A DNA stretch of 64,000 nucleotides. It comes from Actinoplanes aureus. Lineage in GTDB: Bacteria; Actinomycetota; Actinomycetes; Mycobacteriales; Micromonosporaceae. This document shows positions 25,794-34,507 of the stretch, piece by piece. The notes under the pieces are model-generated. The model was not told where the DNA came from. It saw only the letters and a program-made list of their open reading frames with translations, and made no database searches. The DNA lies in NCBI RefSeq assembly GCF_015704865.1, contig NZ_JADQTO010000004.1:508755-572754 (forward strand). The letters are read 5' to 3'. A program made the translations under genes and the position numbers. Every line of letters starts with the position of its first letter. The stretch's first letter is position 1.

Positions 25794-28700
25794 GTGCACC
25801 TCAAGAGCCTGACGGTCAAGGGCTTCAAGTCCTTCGCCTCCGCTACCACGTTGCGGCTGGAGCCGGGCATCACCTGTGTCGTGGGCCCGAACGGATCCGG
25901 CAAGTCCAACGTCGTCGACGCCATCGCCTGGGTTCTCGGCGAGCAGGGCGCCAAGGCGCTGCGCGGCGGCAAGATGGAGGACGTCATCTTCGCCGGCACG
26001 TCCGGCCGGGCGCCGCTGGGCCGCGCCGAGGTGACGCTCACGATCGACAACAACGACGGCGCCCTGCCGATCGACTACACCGAGGTGTCGATCACCCGCC
26101 GGATGTTCCGGGACGGCGCCAGCGAGTACGAGATCAACGGCAACCCCTGCCGCCTGCTCGACATCCAGGAACTGCTGAGTGACTCCGGCATCGGCCGGGA
26201 GATGCACATCATCGTCGGCCAGGGCCGGCTCGACGCGATGCTGCACGCCAAGCCGGAGGACCGCCGCGCCTTCATCGAGGAGGCGGCCGGTGTCCTCAAG
26301 CACCGCAAGCGCAAAGAGAAGGCGATCCGCAAGCTCGACGCGATGCAGGTGAACCTCAACCGGCTCACCGACCTCACCGCGGAGCTGCGCCGCCAGCTCA
26401 AGCCGCTCGGCAAGCAGGCCGAGGTGGCTCGGCGCGCGGCCGGCATCCAGGCCGACCTGCGCGACGCCCGGCTCCGGCTGCTCGCCGACGACCTGCACAC
26501 CCTGCGTACCACCCTGGACAAGGAGATCGCCGACGAGTCGGCGATGCGCGAGCGCCGCCAGCAGGTCGAGGAGGAGAACCGCGAGGTCCAGCGCTGGCTG
26601 AACGAGCTGGAGGCGGCACACGCCGAGGACGCCCCGCTGCTCCAGGCTGCCCAGGACACCTGGTACCGGCTCTCCACCCTGCAGGAACGATTCCGCTCCA
26701 CCGAGCAGCTCGCCACCGAGCGGCTGCGGCACCTCGCCGCCACCCCGGACGAGGAGCGTCCCGGCCGCGACCCGGAGATGCTCGAGGCCGAGGCCGAGCG
26801 GGTCCGCGAGCAGGAGGAGGAACTGCGCGAGGCGCTCACCGACGACCAGATGCGCCTGGCCGAGGCCCTGGAGTACCGGCAGGACCTGGAACGGCAACTG
26901 GCCGCGGCGGAGGGTGAGCTGCGGGCGGCGGCCAAGGCGATCGCCGACCGGCGGGAGGGCCTGGCCAAGCTCACCGGCAACGTGAACGCGGCGCGGGCGC
27001 GTACCGGCAGTGCTGAGGAGGAGATCGAGCGGCTGGCGGCGGCGCACACCGACGCCCTGATGCGGGCCGAGGCGGCGCAGGCCGAGGTCGATCTGGTCGC
27101 GGCCGAGTCCTCCGACGCGGACCGGGACAACGCGGACCTGGACGCCAAGCACGACGAGGCGGTCGCCGCGCACGATCGGGCCGCCGCCGTAGTGCGGGAG
27201 CTCTCCGACGCCGAGCGGACCGCGGAGAAGGACGCGGCGAGCTGGAAGGCGCGGGAGGAGGCGCTCGCCCTCGGCCTCAAGCGCAAGGACGGCGCCGGCG
27301 CGCTGCTGGCCAGGGCCGGTCAGGTGCCGGGTCTGTTGGGCAGCCTGGCCTCGATGCTGACCGTGAAGCCGGGACACGAGGTGGCCCTGGCGGCGGCACT
27401 GGGCGGGCTCGCGGACGCGGTGGCCCTCTCCGGGGTCGACGAGGCCATCGAGGCCATGCGTACGCTCAAGATCGCCGACGCCGGCCGCGCCGACCTCGTG
27501 GTCGCCGGCTCGGCCGGCCCCGGCATGCGGGGCTCGCTGGAGACCCTGCGCCCCGCCCTGCCGGACGGCGCCGTCTGGGCGCCCGAGGTGGTCGACTGCC
27601 CGGAGCAGGTGCGCCCGGCGCTCAACCGCGCCCTGCGCGACGTGGCGCTGGTCCCGGACCTCGCCGCGGCCGCCCGGCTGGTCGCCGAGAACGGCGAGCT
27701 GCGTGCGGTGACCCCGGAAGGTGACGTGCTCGGCGCGTACGCCGCGGCCGGTGGTTCGGCGAAGGCGACCAGCTACATCGAGGTGCAGGCCGCGGTCGAC
27801 GAGGCCAAGGCCCGGCGGGCCACGGCCGAGCAGAGCATCGCCGAGCTCAAGGAGCAGCTTGGCGCGGCCCGGGCCGAGGTGGCCGAGCTCAAGCAGGCGG
27901 TGAACGTGGCGGCCCAGGCGAAGCGGGCCGCCGAGGGCGAGCGCAACGCGGCCGCCCGCCGGCTGGCCGAGCTGGGCGCCGCCGCCCGGTCGGCGAAGGC
28001 CGAGAGCGAGCGCCTCGGCGCCTCCCGGCAGAAGGCCGAGGCGGCCCGCGAGAACGACCTGATGCGCCTCGCCGAGCTGGAGGAGCGGCTGCGGCTGGCC
28101 GAGGCCACCCCGCTCGACGAGGAACCCTCCACCGAGGAGCGCGACCAGCTGGCCGCGATGGTGCCCCAGGCCCGGCAGAACGAGATGGAGGTCCGGCTCG
28201 CGGTGCGTACCGCGGAGGAGCGGGTCTCGTCCATCGCCGGCCGCGCCGACTCACTGCTGCGCCAGGCCAACGCCGAGCGGCAGGCCCGGGAACGGGCCGC
28301 GGCCCGGCGGGCCGCGCGTGCCCGGGGTGCCGAGATCGCCCGCGCGGTCGCGCTCGGCGCGGCCGTCGCGCTCCAGCGGCTGGCGGTCTCGCTCGCCGAG
28401 GCCGCCGACGCCCGAGACCGGATCGCTCAGGCGCGGACCACACGGGAGGCCGAGCTCCAGGAGGTACGGGCCAGCGCCAAGCGCCTCGGCATCGAGCTGG
28501 AGCGGCTCACCAGCGAGGTGCACCGTGACGAGATGGCCCGCGCCGAACAGCGGATGCGGATCGAACAGCTGGAGGCGAAGGCGGCCGAGGACTTCTCGCT
28601 CGACGTCGAGACGCTGATCAGCGAGTACGGCCCGGACCAGCTGGTGCCACCGACCCAGGCGGACGTGGCGCAGGCGGAGCAGGACGGCAAGCCGGTCCCG

Positions 28701-29375
28701 GATCCGGTGCCGTTCCACCGTCCCATCCAGGAGAAACGGGCCAACAAGGCGGAGCGCGACCTGACCCTGCTCGGCAAGGTCAACCCGCTGGCGCTGGAGG
28801 AGTTCGCCGCGCTGGAGGAGCGCTTCAAGTTCCTCTCCGACCAGCTCGAGGACCTCAAGGCCACCCGCAAGGACCTGCTCACCGTGGTCAAGGACGTCGA
28901 CGACCGGATCCTCGAGGTCTTCACCTCGGCGTTCGAGGACACCGCGCGGGAGTTCCAGGCCGTCTTCCAGGTGCTCTTCCCGGGCGGTGAGGGCCGGCTG
29001 GTGCTCACCGACCCGGAGGACATGCTGACCACCGGCGTCGAGGTCGAGGCCCGCCCGCCGGGCAAGAAGATCAAGCGGTTGTCGCTGCTCTCCGGTGGTG
29101 AACGTTCGCTGACCGCGGTGGCCATGCTCTGCGCGATCTTCCGGGCCCGCCCGTCGCCCTTCTACATCATGGACGAGGTGGAGGCGGCCCTGGACGACGT
29201 CAACCTGGGCCGGTTGATTACCCTCTTCCAGCAGTTGCGGGAGAAGAGCCAGCTGCTCATCATCACGCACCAGAAACGCACGATGGAGGTCGCGGACGCC
29301 CTCTACGGCGTCACGATGCGCGCCGGCGTCACCCAGGTGATCAGCCAGCGGCTCAACCGCGAAGCGGAGGACTAG
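25794..29375 (+). CDS. smc: Chromosome segregation protein SMC
   Basis: 1193 aa condensin ATPase. Walker A GPNGSGKSN at residues 31-39; two long coiled-coil arms separated by a hinge near VPGLLGSLASMLTVKPGHEVALAAALGG; signature LLSGGERSLTAVAM and Walker B FYIMDEVEAALDD at the C-terminus. The GTG at 25794 starts HLKSLTVKGFKSFA, the conserved N-terminus; an open frame upstream is not conserved. Position fpg - (Pel-like insert) - smc - ftsY matches actinobacterial order. Confidence 0.97.
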   Translation: MHLKSLTVKGFKSFASATTLRLEPGITCVVGPNGSGKSNVVDAIAWVLGEQGAKALRGGKMEDVIFAGTSGRAPLGRAEVTLTIDNNDGALPIDYTEVSITRRMFRDGASEYEINGNPCRLLDIQELLSDSGIGREMHIIVGQGRLDAMLHAKPEDRRAFIEEAAGVLKHRKRKEKAIRKLDAMQVNLNRLTDLTAELRRQLKPLGKQAEVARRAAGIQADLRDARLRLLADDLHTLRTTLDKEIADESAMRERRQQVEEENREVQRWLNELEAAHAEDAPLLQAAQDTWYRLSTLQERFRSTEQLATERLRHLAATPDEERPGRDPEMLEAEAERVREQEEELREALTDDQMRLAEALEYRQDLERQLAAAEGELRAAAKAIADRREGLAKLTGNVNAARARTGSAEEEIERLAAAHTDALMRAEAAQAEVDLVAAESSDADRDNADLDAKHDEAVAAHDRAAAVVRELSDAERTAEKDAASWKAREEALALGLKRKDGAGALLARAGQVPGLLGSLASMLTVKPGHEVALAAALGGLADAVALSGVDEAIEAMRTLKIADAGRADLVVAGSAGPGMRGSLETLRPALPDGAVWAPEVVDCPEQVRPALNRALRDVALVPDLAAAARLVAENGELRAVTPEGDVLGAYAAAGGSAKATSYIEVQAAVDEAKARRATAEQSIAELKEQLGAARAEVAELKQAVNVAAQAKRAAEGERNAAARRLAELGAAARSAKAESERLGASRQKAEAARENDLMRLAELEERLRLAEATPLDEEPSTEERDQLAAMVPQARQNEMEVRLAVRTAEERVSSIAGRADSLLRQANAERQARERAAARRAARARGAEIARAVALGAAVALQRLAVSLAEAADARDRIAQARTTREAELQEVRASAKRLGIELERLTSEVHRDEMARAEQRMRIEQLEAKAAEDFSLDVETLISEYGPDQLVPPTQADVAQAEQDGKPVPDPVPFHRPIQEKRANKAERDLTLLGKVNPLALEEFAALEERFKFLSDQLEDLKATRKDLLTVVKDVDDRILEVFTSAFEDTAREFQAVFQVLFPGGEGRLVLTDPEDMLTTGVEVEARPPGKKIKRLSLLSGGERSLTAVAMLCAIFRARPSPFYIMDEVEAALDDVNLGRLITLFQQLREKSQLLIITHQKRTMEVADALYGVTMRAGVTQVISQRLNREAED

Positions 29376-29378
29376 GCA

Positions 29379-29993
29379 ATGCGCGATCGCGCCCGGGCCC
29401 TGTTGATCGACCTGGACGGCGTGCTCCGCCGCTGGGACCCGGCCCCGATCATCGCCGCCGAGGTCAAGTACGGCCTGAAGCCGGCCTCGCTGCTCGAGAC
29501 CGCGATGTCGTGGGACATCTACCGGCCCGCGATGGCCGGCGAGATCACCGACGCCGAGTGGATGAGGCTGGTGGCCGACCGGCTGCCGCTGCCCGCGGAG
29601 GAGGCGGCCGCCGCGGTCGCCGAGTGGCAGGCGTACCGGGGCGAGGTGGATCCGGAGGCGCTGGCGTTCGTCCGCGAGGTCCGCGCCGCGGGCCGGCCGG
29701 TCGCGATCGCCACCAACGCCACCGACCGGCTCCGCGGCGACCTGGACACGCTCGGCCTGACCGGCGAGGTTGACCTGGTGATCAGCTCGTGGGAGCTCAA
29801 GGCGCACAAGCCGGCGCCGGAGTTCTTCGAGAAGGCCTGCCTCTCGATCGGGCACCTGCCGAAGCACGTGCTCATCGTGGACGACGACGACCGGGTGATC
29901 CGGGGCGCGCGGGCAGCGAAGCTGGTGGGTTACCGATGGACCGGCCCGGAGCACCTCCCCTACCTGCGCAAGGTCCTCGACCTGCCGGAGTGA
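29379..29993 (+). CDS. HAD-superfamily hydrolase
   Basis: 204 aa. Motif I is LLIDLDGVLRRWD (nucleophile Asp in DLDGV), motif II IATNATDRL, a Lys in WELKAHKPAPEFF, and motif IV VLIVDDDDRVIRGA. Probably a small phosphatase; substrate unknown. Three bases after the smc stop, so co-transcribed with smc. Confidence 0.9.
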   Translation: MRDRARALLIDLDGVLRRWDPAPIIAAEVKYGLKPASLLETAMSWDIYRPAMAGEITDAEWMRLVADRLPLPAEEAAAAVAEWQAYRGEVDPEALAFVREVRAAGRPVAIATNATDRLRGDLDTLGLTGEVDLVISSWELKAHKPAPEFFEKACLSIGHLPKHVLIVDDDDRVIRGARAAKLVGYRWTGPEHLPYLRKVLDLPE

Positions 29994-29999
29994 TCGAGA

Positions 30000-30521
30000 T
30001 CAGTCGCCGGTCACGCCGTCGATCCGCTCGCGCAGCAGGTCGGCGTGACCGTTGTGCCGGGCATACTCCTCGATCATGTGCTGGTAGACCCAGCGGAGGC
30101 TGATCGGTCCCTGGCGCCCGGGCCTTTCGCTCTCCAGCGGCAGGTCGGCCACCGCCGCGTCGGCCAGCTTGAGCTCATCGTGGAAGGCGGCGAAGTCGGC
30201 CTCCGCGTCGGCCTCCGCCACGTCGTCGAACTCGCCGTCCCGGTTCTCCGGTGAGCTGTAGAGGCTCGGCAGATCGCGGTCGCCGGCGGCGAACTGGCGG
30301 AACCAGCCGCGTTCCACCTCGGCCATGTGCCGGACCAGGCCGAGCAGGGTGAGGTTGGACGGCTCGACACTGGCCGTCCGTAGCTGTTCGGCGGTCAGGC
30401 CGGCGCACTTGCTCAGCAGGGTCTGCCGGTGCCAGTCCAGCCAGCCCTGCAGCATGCGGCGCTCGTCGCCGGTCTTCGGTTCGGGTACGCGATGCGCCTC
30501 AGGCGCGGTCCAGGTAGTCAT
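30000..30521 (-). CDS. DinB/DUF664 family protein
   Basis: 173 aa four-helix-bundle protein. Histidines likely to bind a metal are in LVRHMAEVERGWF and in the C-terminal WVYQHMIEEYARHNGHADLLRE, the usual DUF664 arrangement. Related proteins include mycothiol-dependent isomerases and S-transferases, so a mycothiol-linked reaction is plausible for an actinomycete. The start overlaps the stop of the upstream PhoD-like gene. Confidence 0.87.
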   Translation of the reverse strand: MTTWTAPEAHRVPEPKTGDERRMLQGWLDWHRQTLLSKCAGLTAEQLRTASVEPSNLTLLGLVRHMAEVERGWFRQFAAGDRDLPSLYSSPENRDGEFDDVAEADAEADFAAFHDELKLADAAVADLPLESERPGRQGPISLRWVYQHMIEEYARHNGHADLLRERIDGVTGD

Positions 30522-32212
30522 CGGCGCCCATTCTCCGGGCGATAGTCGACCCTCGCCACGTCATAAAGCTCGCCGGCCCTGGTGGTGCCCTCGATCCGGG
30601 CGGTGGCGACCTGACCGTCCAGTGTGAGGGTGCCCACGGCGTTGCCGAAGTACGGCCCGGCCAGCCGCTTCCAGCGCAGCCTCGGCTTGCGTACACCGGC
30701 CGCCTTGGGCAGGCCGCGGGCCACCCGGGCCACCGCCCGGGACCAGCTGATCCGCATCAGCGGCCGCATCGGCAGGGGCACCTCGTTGTGGATCGGCGAG
30801 CAGGTGAGCTGCATCACCGGGGTGGCCATCGCGTGCCCGAAGTCGGCCCGCGCCACGTACGAGTGGTGCACGTCCCCGGACAGCACACTGATCGAGGACG
30901 GCGCCGCGTACGCCCCACCGGCGCCCACCCGGTGCCCCGGTGCCTCCGGCCCACCCTCGCCGAGCCGCCGGAACAGCTCGCCCAGCGCGTCGAACGACTT
31001 GCCGAACGCCGCCCAGTGCTCCAGGTCGAAAGCCCGGCGTACCTTCTCGCCGAAGGCGGCCGTGCGCGGCCGGTGCGACTCGGCGGTCCGCTCGTTCCAC
31101 GCCTCCAGATGGTGGATGGCGGGCGGCATGAGCCACGGCAGTGACGAGCCGACCACCAGGTGGTCGTAGTCGCCGTGCGCCCGGTCCAGGAACCAGTCCC
31201 ACTCGACGGCCGGCAGCATCGCCCGCGCCCCGGGCGTCAGCACCCGGTTGCACCGGTTGTCGAGCACGATCAGGCGGGTCCGGCCCAGGTCGAGCGCGAA
31301 ACTCCACTGGTACGGCTGGTCGGTGTTCTCCGCCGACTCCGGCTCGTCCACCCGCCGCCCGAAGTCGCGCAGCAGGTCGGTGGCGTCGTCGGCGGTGGAG
31401 ACCTTTTGAAAAAGCGGGTCGGCGGCGAGCTCGTCCGGGCTCATGTTGCCGAGGTGCTGGTAGATCCAGTACGAGGCGAGGCCACCGGAGATCCGGTCGC
31501 GCCACCAGGACTGCCGGGCCATGTCGGCACGCCAGGAGGCCGAGGTGTTCCAGTCGTCGATCAGCTCGTGGTCGTCGAAGATCATCACGCTGGGCACGGT
31601 GGAGAACAGCCAGCGCACCTCCGGGTCGCGCCACGACTCCAGGTAGAGCTTCGTGTACTCCTCGAACGCGACGACCTGGTCCACCGGGCCGTGGTGGCCG
31701 TTGCGCCGGCGCAGCCGCAGGAAGCGGCGCACCTTCTTCGACGGCTCGTCGGCGTACACCTGGTCGCCGAGCAGGACGAGCAGGTCGGGGCGGGCGGCCG
31801 GGTCGGCCATCAGGCGCCGGGATAACGCGTCCAGGGCGTCCGGCGGCAGGCGCCGCCGGGTCGCCTCCGGCGTCGCCTCCCGGCAGGAGCCGAAGACCAG
31901 GCTGACCGGTTGGTCGCGGTCGTCGGTGGCCCGGGTCCGGATCACCGGAGCGGGGTACGGCGAATCGGCCGCCGGCCACGCCACCCGGTCATCGAGGGTC
32001 AGACGGTAGGGGTGTGCCGAGTCCGGGGCCAGCCCGGTCACGATCACGAGGGCGTAGTGATGGCCGTACGCCGAGAAGGTCGATGCCGAGCCGGCGCCCC
32101 CGCCGTCCACCTCGACCCGCACCTCGGCGGGCTCGCTGGTCTCCAGCCACAGGGTGGCACTATCACCATCGACGCGGCGCAGCACCGGTCCGATGAGCAG
32201 TTGAGCAGTCAC
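30518..32212 (-). CDS. PhoD-like metallophosphatase without signal peptide
   Basis: 564 aa. N-terminal fibronectin-like domain (TAQLLIGPVLRRVDGDSATLWLE), then the PhoD metallophosphatase core: LVFGSCREA, LVLLGDQVYADEP, VMIFDDHELIDDWN, and ISVLSGDVHHSYVARA. PhoD enzymes are calcium/iron phosphodiesterases/phosphatases, usually Tat-exported; no twin-arginine signal is visible here, so the protein should be cytoplasmic. GTG start chosen from the conserved domain start and a GGAGG nine bases upstream. Divergent from ftsY. Confidence 0.87.
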   Translation of the reverse strand: MTAQLLIGPVLRRVDGDSATLWLETSEPAEVRVEVDGGGAGSASTFSAYGHHYALVIVTGLAPDSAHPYRLTLDDRVAWPAADSPYPAPVIRTRATDDRDQPVSLVFGSCREATPEATRRRLPPDALDALSRRLMADPAARPDLLVLLGDQVYADEPSKKVRRFLRLRRRNGHHGPVDQVVAFEEYTKLYLESWRDPEVRWLFSTVPSVMIFDDHELIDDWNTSASWRADMARQSWWRDRISGGLASYWIYQHLGNMSPDELAADPLFQKVSTADDATDLLRDFGRRVDEPESAENTDQPYQWSFALDLGRTRLIVLDNRCNRVLTPGARAMLPAVEWDWFLDRAHGDYDHLVVGSSLPWLMPPAIHHLEAWNERTAESHRPRTAAFGEKVRRAFDLEHWAAFGKSFDALGELFRRLGEGGPEAPGHRVGAGGAYAAPSSISVLSGDVHHSYVARADFGHAMATPVMQLTCSPIHNEVPLPMRPLMRISWSRAVARVARGLPKAAGVRKPRLRWKRLAGPYFGNAVGTLTLDGQVATARIEGTTRAGELYDVARVDYRPENGRR

Positions 32213-32327
32213 CGGGGGGATCCTCCACGCTCTCGTCAGGGGTGCCCCATCCTCCGTCACCGTGGGCCGAAATTGCCAGTGCGCGGCCCTTGCCACGCCT
32301 CGACGGCTCATCTGTCAGGATTCGGGC

Positions 32328-33506
32328 ATGGAATACGTGGTCGCCGCAGTGATCCTGCTCGTCGTCCTGGTGGTGGGCGCGGTCGGGTTGGTGGTGCCGA
32401 GGATGCGCCGCCGGGAGCTCCCCCCGCCGCCCACCTCGGGCTCGACCACCACCCTGGAACGGCCGCCGACCGAGGAGCTTCCGCCGCTCATCGAGAAGCC
32501 GGTCGAGAAACCGGTGGTGGTCGAACCGCCGGTGGTCGAGGAGCCGGTGGTCGAGGAACCGGTGCTGGAGAGGCCGGCGCCCACCGCCGGCCGGCTGGTC
32601 CGGCTGCGCGCCCGCCTGGCCCGCTCGCAGAACGCGCTGGGCCGCGGGCTGCTCACCGTTCTCTCCCGGGACCACCTGGAGGAGGACGACTGGGAGGAGA
32701 TCGAGGACAGCCTGATCACCGCGGACGTCGGGGTCGAGGCCACCCAGGTGATCGTGGAGCGGCTGCGCGAGCGGGTGCGGGTCCTCGGCACCCGGACCGT
32801 CGCCGAGGTCCGCGAGCAGCTCGCCGAGGAGCTCACCGCGGCCCTCGAACCGGACCTGGACCGCAGCCTGAACACCACGCCGCACGACGGCCGGCCGTCG
32901 GTGATGCTGGTGGTCGGTGTGAACGGCGCCGGCAAGACCACCACCTGCGGCAAGATCGGCCGGGTGCTGATCGCCGACGGGCGCAGCGTGCTCTTCGGCG
33001 CGGCCGACACCTTCCGGGCCGCCGCCGCCGAGCAGCTGGCGACGTGGGGCGAGCGGGTCGGCGCGGAGACGGTTCGCGGGCCGGAGGGCGGTGACCCGGC
33101 CAGCGTGGCGTTCGACGCGGTGAAGCGGGGCATCGACGTCGGCGTGGACACCGTGTTGATCGACACCGCCGGCCGCCTGCAGAACAAGGTCGGCCTGATG
33201 GACGAGCTCGGCAAGGTCAAGCGGGTGGTGGAGAAGCACGGCCCGGTCGACGAGACGCTGCTCGTGCTCGACGCGACAACCGGACAGAACGGACTGGAGC
33301 AGGCCCGGGTATTCACTGAGGTGGTGGATGTCACGGGTGTGGTGCTCACCAAGCTGGACGGCACCGCGAAGGGCGGCATCGTCATCGCGGTGCAGCGCAA
33401 GCTGGGAATTCCCGTCAAGCTGGTGGGTCTGGGCGAGGGTCCGGACGATCTCGCGCCGTTCGAGCCGGCGGCCTTCGTCGAGGCCCTACTTGGGGGCGAC
33501 GCGTAG
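32328..33506 (+). CDS. ftsY: Signal recognition particle receptor FtsY
   Basis: 392 aa SRP receptor GTPase at the membrane. An N-terminal hydrophobic segment (residues 3-22) and a Pro/Glu/Val-rich acidic linker precede the NG domain. G1 is GVNGAGKTTTCGKIG, then DTFRAAAAEQL, DTAGRLQNKVGLMDEL, and TKLDGTAKGG (G4). Works with Ffh, encoded at 56.9 kb. Confidence 0.96.
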   Translation: MEYVVAAVILLVVLVVGAVGLVVPRMRRRELPPPPTSGSTTTLERPPTEELPPLIEKPVEKPVVVEPPVVEEPVVEEPVLERPAPTAGRLVRLRARLARSQNALGRGLLTVLSRDHLEEDDWEEIEDSLITADVGVEATQVIVERLRERVRVLGTRTVAEVREQLAEELTAALEPDLDRSLNTTPHDGRPSVMLVVGVNGAGKTTTCGKIGRVLIADGRSVLFGAADTFRAAAAEQLATWGERVGAETVRGPEGGDPASVAFDAVKRGIDVGVDTVLIDTAGRLQNKVGLMDELGKVKRVVEKHGPVDETLLVLDATTGQNGLEQARVFTEVVDVTGVVLTKLDGTAKGGIVIAVQRKLGIPVKLVGLGEGPDDLAPFEPAAFVEALLGGDA

Positions 33507-33546
33507 GCTCGCGGGAGGTGTGTCGTTTTAGTGTGGGAGGCCGTGA

Positions 33547-34344
33547 GTGACGCAGGAGCCGGTGCGCGAGATACCGCTGCACGGTGGCAACGTCAGCACG
33601 GTCTCCCGGATCGGCGACACCGTCCGGCGTAACGCGGGCCCGTGGACCCCGGCGGTGCACGCGCTGCTCAACCACCTGGAGCGGGTCGGCTTCACCGGTT
33701 CGCCGCGTGCATTCGGGATGGACGAGAAGGGCCGTGAGGTCCTCTCCTACCTGGACGGCGAGTGCGGGGAGTACCCGCTGGCGCCGCACTGGGTCACCGA
33801 GGAGGCGCTGGTCACGGTCGCCACCATGCTGCGGATGTTCCACGACGCGCAGTACGGGTTCGTGCCGCCCCCGGGCTCGGTCTGGCGCTCGTTCGGGCCG
33901 CCCCCGCCGGACACCGAGGTGATCTGTCACCACGACGCGGCACCGCACAACGTGGTCTGGCGGCCGGACGGCACGCTCGCCCTGATCGACTTCGACCTGG
34001 CCTCGCCGGGCTCCCGCCTCTACGACGTGGCGTACGCGGCGTGGACCTGGGTGCCGCTCTTCAGCGATCGGGACTCCTACACGCTCGGTTGGAAGCGGCC
34101 TAACCGGCCGCGGCGGCTGCGCCTGTTCGCGGACGCGTACGGATTGATCCCGCGGGACCGGCACCGGCTGGTGCGGACCATAAGGAAGCGGATCGTGGAC
34201 CACGTCGAGGGGATCCGGCGGATGGCCGCGGCCGGTGACCCGGCGTTCGTCCGGATCGTGCACAAGGGTCATCTGCGCCGCCCGATGCGCGACCTTCGCC
34301 TGCTCGACTACGAGCGCCACACGCTGGAGTACGCGCTCCGCTGA
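33547..34344 (+). CDS. Aminoglycoside phosphotransferase-family protein
   Basis: 265 aa kinase-like fold. The catalytic loop reads ICHHDAAPHNVVW and the metal-binding segment LALIDFDLASPGSRLYDVAYAAW, typical of APH/choline-kinase-like enzymes. The substrate is not evident. GTG start 40 bp after ftsY and followed by the amtB promoter region. Confidence 0.87.
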   Translation: MTQEPVREIPLHGGNVSTVSRIGDTVRRNAGPWTPAVHALLNHLERVGFTGSPRAFGMDEKGREVLSYLDGECGEYPLAPHWVTEEALVTVATMLRMFHDAQYGFVPPPGSVWRSFGPPPPDTEVICHHDAAPHNVVWRPDGTLALIDFDLASPGSRLYDVAYAAWTWVPLFSDRDSYTLGWKRPNRPRRLRLFADAYGLIPRDRHRLVRTIRKRIVDHVEGIRRMAAAGDPAFVRIVHKGHLRRPMRDLRLLDYERHTLEYALR

Positions 34345-34359
34345 GGTTGTGAGAGTTTC

Positions 34360-34396
34360 TTCACACGTCGGAAACACGCCGTCACTCGCCGGTAAT
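34360..34396 (+). promoter_or_regulatory. Candidate GlnR (nitrogen regulator) box upstream of amtB
   Basis: TTCAC (34360-34364), six bases, GAAAC (34371-34375), five bases, GTCAC (34381-34385), six bases, GTAAT (34392-34396). This follows the actinobacterial GlnR pattern gTnAC-n6-GaAAC in two half-boxes, with one base less in the middle gap than usual. About 110-150 bp upstream of the amtB-glnB-glnD operon, which GlnR activates under nitrogen limitation in streptomycetes. Confidence 0.65.
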
Positions 34397-34507
34397 CGAC
34401 CGAAGACCGTGCGCGAAACAGGGGAGCGGAAAGCTTCCGCGCATCCGGCCAGGGGCGATGCCGCCACGCTGTGCCGCGAGGGAGGGTTCCTACTTTAGGA
34501 GGCCAGC

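Noticed and set aside
25614-27377. Minus-strand open frame of ~587 codons opposite smc
   Set aside because: No recognisable motif, and smc is certain on the other strand.
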